Shown here piece after piece: positions 61,271 through 64,000 of a DNA stretch of 64,000 nucleotides (the first letter of the stretch is position 1; each line of letters opens with the position of its first letter). The notes beneath the pieces were generated by a model. That model was not told the origin of the DNA. It was given only the letters and a program-made list of their open reading frames with translations, and made no database searches. The position numbers and the translations under genes were made by a program. The DNA is from Salaquimonas pukyongi (lineage in GTDB: Bacteria > Pseudomonadota > Alphaproteobacteria > Rhizobiales > Rhizobiaceae), in the NCBI RefSeq assembly GCF_001953055.1, contig NZ_CP019044.1, forward strand, positions 2,232,001-2,296,000, given 5' to 3'.

Positions 61271-62947
61271 ATGCTTGGCTTTTCCCAAAACCGTTCCCTG
61301 CTGACATTTTCGGTTCTGTCCAACATTCTCATGCTGGCTGCACCCCTTCACATGCTGCAGGTTTATGACCGCGTTCTGGTTTCAGGCAGCGTGCACACCC
61401 TGTTCTACATCACGCTGATTGCCGCACTCGCCCTGGTTCTTTTTGGCGTCTGCGAAGCAATTCGCAGCCGCATGGCACAGCGCCTGTCGGCCGCCTATGT
61501 GGTGGACCATGCCGAGGAACTGTTTGCGGCAGGATGCAGCGGACAAACCGGCAAGGCGCAGGCCAATGACATGCTGCGCAACTTCAACACCGTGCGGATG
61601 TTTCTTGCCAGCAAGGCCTATATCAGCCTTTACGATCTCCCCTTTACGCCGGCATTCCTGGTATTGCTGTTCCTCATCCACTATCAGGTCGGCCTTCTGA
61701 CTCTTGCAGGCACAGCAGTGCTGGTCGTTATCGCACTTCTCAACCGTAGCGCCGGAGAGACAGAGCGCCAGGCGGCAGGCCAGGCCAACACCAATGCCGT
61801 GAATTTTGCCTCCGGCATCATCTCCCGCGCCGAGGATATTCGCGCCATGGGACTGATGCCAAACCTTATGGGCCGGTGGGGCGCCATGACCGGTGAAAGC
61901 CTGAATGCACAGGAAAGGGCAACCGCGAAGAACGCCTTTTATCACGGCGTGAGCCGGACAGTCCGCCAGCTGTTGCAGATTTCCATCATGGCCTGGGGCG
62001 CCTTCCTGGTGCTGGCAGGCGACATGTCCGGCGGTCTGATCTTTGCCGCCTCGATGATTTCCAGCCGTGCCGTACAACCGGTAGAGCAGGTGATCGGCGG
62101 CTGGGACAATCTGGTCAGGGCACGCAATTCGGCCAGTGAACTGGATGGCTTTTTCAAGCAGGCTGGCCAGAGCATCCAGCCGGTTACCCAGCCAGCCCCG
62201 AGCGGCAGGCTGCGGCTCGATGAAGTATGCGCCGAAGCCGGCGACACCCCCATTTTGACGCACATCTCCTTCGAACTTCAGCCAGGCGAGTTTCTCGGCA
62301 TTGTCGGGGCATCCGGGTCGGGGAAATCAACCCTTGCGCGGATCATTTCCGGTGCCGCGGAAGCTGCATCCGGCAGTGTGGCGCTTGACGGTTGTGAACA
62401 GAAAAACTGGCCGCCGGAACAGTGGGGCGATGCCATCGGCTATGTCAGCCAGGACTTGCATCTTTTCCCGGGAACCGTCTCCGAGAACATCGCCCGGATG
62501 TCGCAAACCCCGGACGATGCCAGGGTTGTGGAAGCTGCGCGCATGACCGGCGTGCACGATCTGATCAACAGTTTCCCCGAAGGCTACATGACCCGGATCG
62601 GCGATGGCCAGTTGCGCCTTTCCGGCGGGCAGATACAGCGCATCGCCCTGGCAAGGGCGCTTTACACCAGGCCGAAGCTCCTGATCCTGGATGAACCGAA
62701 CGCCCATCTCGACATGCAGGGCGAGGTGGTGCTTTACGACACGCTGAAAAAGCTCAAGGCGTCCGGCGTCACCATTGTAACGATCAGCCAGCGCGGCAAG
62801 CTCAACCAGTTGGCAGACCGCGTACTGGTGTTGAAGAACGGCAAGATTGCAGCCATGCACGTTGCCAAACCTGCCGATGCAAAAGCCCAGGCTGTACCGA
62901 ACAGCCTAAGGCCGCGTGAACCGTCAGATGCAAGCGAGGTGGCATGA
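61271..62947 (+). CDS. Type I secretion system ABC permease/ATPase (PrtD/HlyB-like)
   Basis: This 558-residue exporter has six membrane segments in the N-terminal half and one ATPase domain with Walker A G-A-S-G-S-G-K-S-T, signature L-S-G-G-Q-I-Q-R and Walker B L-I-L-D-E-P-N-A-H-L-D. The H-loop reads T-I-S-Q-R, so the usual His is Gln. It has no C39 peptidase domain. The ATG at 61271 has GAAG upstream. Its stop overlaps the membrane-fusion gene by 4 bases. The divergent oxidase is the obvious substrate. Confidence 0.93.
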   Translation: MLGFSQNRSLLTFSVLSNILMLAAPLHMLQVYDRVLVSGSVHTLFYITLIAALALVLFGVCEAIRSRMAQRLSAAYVVDHAEELFAAGCSGQTGKAQANDMLRNFNTVRMFLASKAYISLYDLPFTPAFLVLLFLIHYQVGLLTLAGTAVLVVIALLNRSAGETERQAAGQANTNAVNFASGIISRAEDIRAMGLMPNLMGRWGAMTGESLNAQERATAKNAFYHGVSRTVRQLLQISIMAWGAFLVLAGDMSGGLIFAASMISSRAVQPVEQVIGGWDNLVRARNSASELDGFFKQAGQSIQPVTQPAPSGRLRLDEVCAEAGDTPILTHISFELQPGEFLGIVGASGSGKSTLARIISGAAEAASGSVALDGCEQKNWPPEQWGDAIGYVSQDLHLFPGTVSENIARMSQTPDDARVVEAARMTGVHDLINSFPEGYMTRIGDGQLRLSGGQIQRIALARALYTRPKLLILDEPNAHLDMQGEVVLYDTLKKLKASGVTIVTISQRGKLNQLADRVLVLKNGKIAAMHVAKPADAKAQAVPNSLRPREPSDASEVA

Positions 62948-64000
62948 AACTCTTCCGCCGCCCGATGAAAGCCGGCAATGCGACTGCGTCCACGGCACCC
63001 GGCGGAGAAGGCTGGAAATCGGCTGTCGATGCAGACACAGGAGCGATTGCCCGTACCGGCTATCGCTGGGTGGGAATCGCGTTCGGGCTGTTCATGCTCT
63101 GGGCATTGCTGTTTCCCATCAGTTCGGCGGTGGTCGCCGGCGGCTCGGTTATCTCAAAGGGGCGCAACAAACTGCTCCAGCATCCAACCGGCGGTGTGGT
63201 GCAGGACATTCTGGCGCAGAACGGAGACCGTCTTGACGCGGGGGAACCGGTGCTGCGCATCGACCCCTCGGCCGCCCGCGCGGAATTGGTTCGGTTAAAG
63301 GCACGACAGGATCTGCTTTTGGCGCAGAAATCGCGGCTGACATCCATGCGCGATGCCGAAACCGCCTATCGCCAGAGCGATCCCATCACCGTCAGCAGCC
63401 TGAGGGGAACACTGTCGAGGGAGGCTGCCAACCGGGCACTGTCCAAAACCGGCGCGAAGGAAATCTACGCGGAACAGGAAACCGAATTTCTGGCCGCCCG
63501 CCAGCGCGTCATCAGCGAATTGTCGGCATTGAGAAACCGGCTGGCAAGCCAGCAGGAAGAGCTTGAAGGCGTGGAATGGCAAATTACCGAGCGTCGTGAA
63601 CTGGTCGTCCTGCTGGCCGATGAAGTCGAACGCATGCGCCCGCTGGCTGCATCGGGCTATGTTGCACGCGCCCGCTTCGATGAAAGGCAGGTGCGTTATC
63701 TGGGAGAAAAGGCACAGCTTGGCGAACTGCGCTCAAGGGCACTTGGCCTTCGCGCCCAGATCGATGAAACCAGCGATCGCATCACCACCCTCGATGCAAG
63801 CTGGCAGGAGGAAAACGCCCGCGAATTGTCCTCGGTCCTGTCCGAGCTTGCTGCCGTCAACGAGCAGATGGAAGCTGCACGGATGGCCGTCGACTTGACG
63901 GAAATCAAGGCACCGGTGGCCGGAACGCTGGTCAAGTTTGAAGCCAACACGGTCGGCGGTGTCATCGGCAGCGGCAAACCCTTTGGCGAAATCGTACCGG
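62944..64000 (+). CDS. Type I secretion membrane fusion protein (HlyD/PrtE family), 3' truncated by window edge
   Basis: At least 352 residues are in the window. The order is: a cytoplasmic tail, one membrane segment (about 45-65, G-I-A-F-G-L-F-M-L-W-A-L-L-F), the start of a beta-barrel (G-G-S-V-I-S-K-G-R-N-K-L-L-Q-H-P-T-G-G-V-V), a long coiled-coil hairpin (about 115-310) and the return D-L-T-E-I-K-A-P-V-A-G-T-L-V. It links the inner-membrane exporter to a TolC-like outer-membrane channel, which is not in the window. Confidence 0.93.
   Translation, partial: MKLFRRPMKAGNATASTAPGGEGWKSAVDADTGAIARTGYRWVGIAFGLFMLWALLFPISSAVVAGGSVISKGRNKLLQHPTGGVVQDILAQNGDRLDAGEPVLRIDPSAARAELVRLKARQDLLLAQKSRLTSMRDAETAYRQSDPITVSSLRGTLSREAANRALSKTGAKEIYAEQETEFLAARQRVISELSALRNRLASQQEELEGVEWQITERRELVVLLADEVERMRPLAASGYVARARFDERQVRYLGEKAQLGELRSRALGLRAQIDETSDRITTLDASWQEENARELSSVLSELAAVNEQMEAARMAVDLTEIKAPVAGTLVKFEANTVGGVIGSGKPFGEIVP

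Overview
The window looks like a chromosomal stretch of an alphaproteobacterium, most likely in the Hyphomicrobiales (Rhizobiales). The main evidence is a complete PhyR/NepR/EcfG general stress response locus with GGAAC-N16-CGTT promoters, HWE-type histidine kinases, a rhizobial-type glycerol ABC transporter with glpR-glpD, many binding-protein ABC importers for organic nutrients, and short intergenic repeats ending in CTAGAGCG. GC content is high and gene density is high. No tRNA, rRNA, CRISPR array, prophage or transposase gene was seen.

Layout. 1-4422: gentisate pathway for 3-hydroxybenzoate (5'-truncated gentisate dioxygenase, fumarylpyruvate-type hydrolase, 3-hydroxybenzoate 6-hydroxylase-like flavoprotein, aldehyde dehydrogenase). 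4448-6911: a diguanylate cyclase coupled to a membrane coiled-coil protein (minus), then a small DMT transporter. 7090-13950: a BMP-type nucleoside/nucleobase ABC importer, a CodA-type deaminase with a Cys at the substrate-discriminating site (predicted 5-methylcytosine deaminase), and a metallo-beta-lactamase-fold hydrolase. 13953-22592: glycerol module, with the ABC importer on minus and glpR-glpD divergent on plus. 22661-28159: a polyamine-type ABC importer with a DUF3830 protein, under a divergent LysR regulator with a textbook T-N11-A box. 28166-33601: an operon of glutaryl-CoA dehydrogenase-like enzyme, fused 2-oxoacid dehydrogenase E1 and a malonyltransferase-like protein, with a divergent LysR regulator.

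33598-44425 is the stress region: AI-2E family transporter, CHASE-HWE kinase, CsbD, PAS-HWE kinase, DUF1328 protein, PhyR, NepR-EcfG, a Crp/Fnr regulator, lipid kinase, Dps, a small membrane protein with a DUF883 protein, and a double PRC-barrel protein. Six EcfG-type promoters can be read directly in front of these genes, so the cluster appears to be both the regulator and part of its own regulon. 45025-47952: iron-type alcohol dehydrogenase, methyltransferase, and a choline-kinase-like phosphotransferase. 47971-57673: DeoR regulator, betaine/choline-type ABC importer with a fused double permease, a second choline-kinase-like phosphotransferase, a dimethylglycine/sarcosine dehydrogenase-like flavoprotein and a fold-IV aminotransferase homologue that seems to lack its lysine. 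57986-64000: a large copper-radical-oxidase-like protein with C-terminal repeats, divergent from a type I secretion ATPase and membrane-fusion protein that probably export it.

The strongest leads are the predicted 5-methylcytosine salvage operon, the E1/transacylase/GcdH operon without an E2, the kinase-containing betaine-type operon, the type I secreted radical oxidase, and a family of CTAG-ended repeats whose ends provide the stop codons of neighbouring genes.
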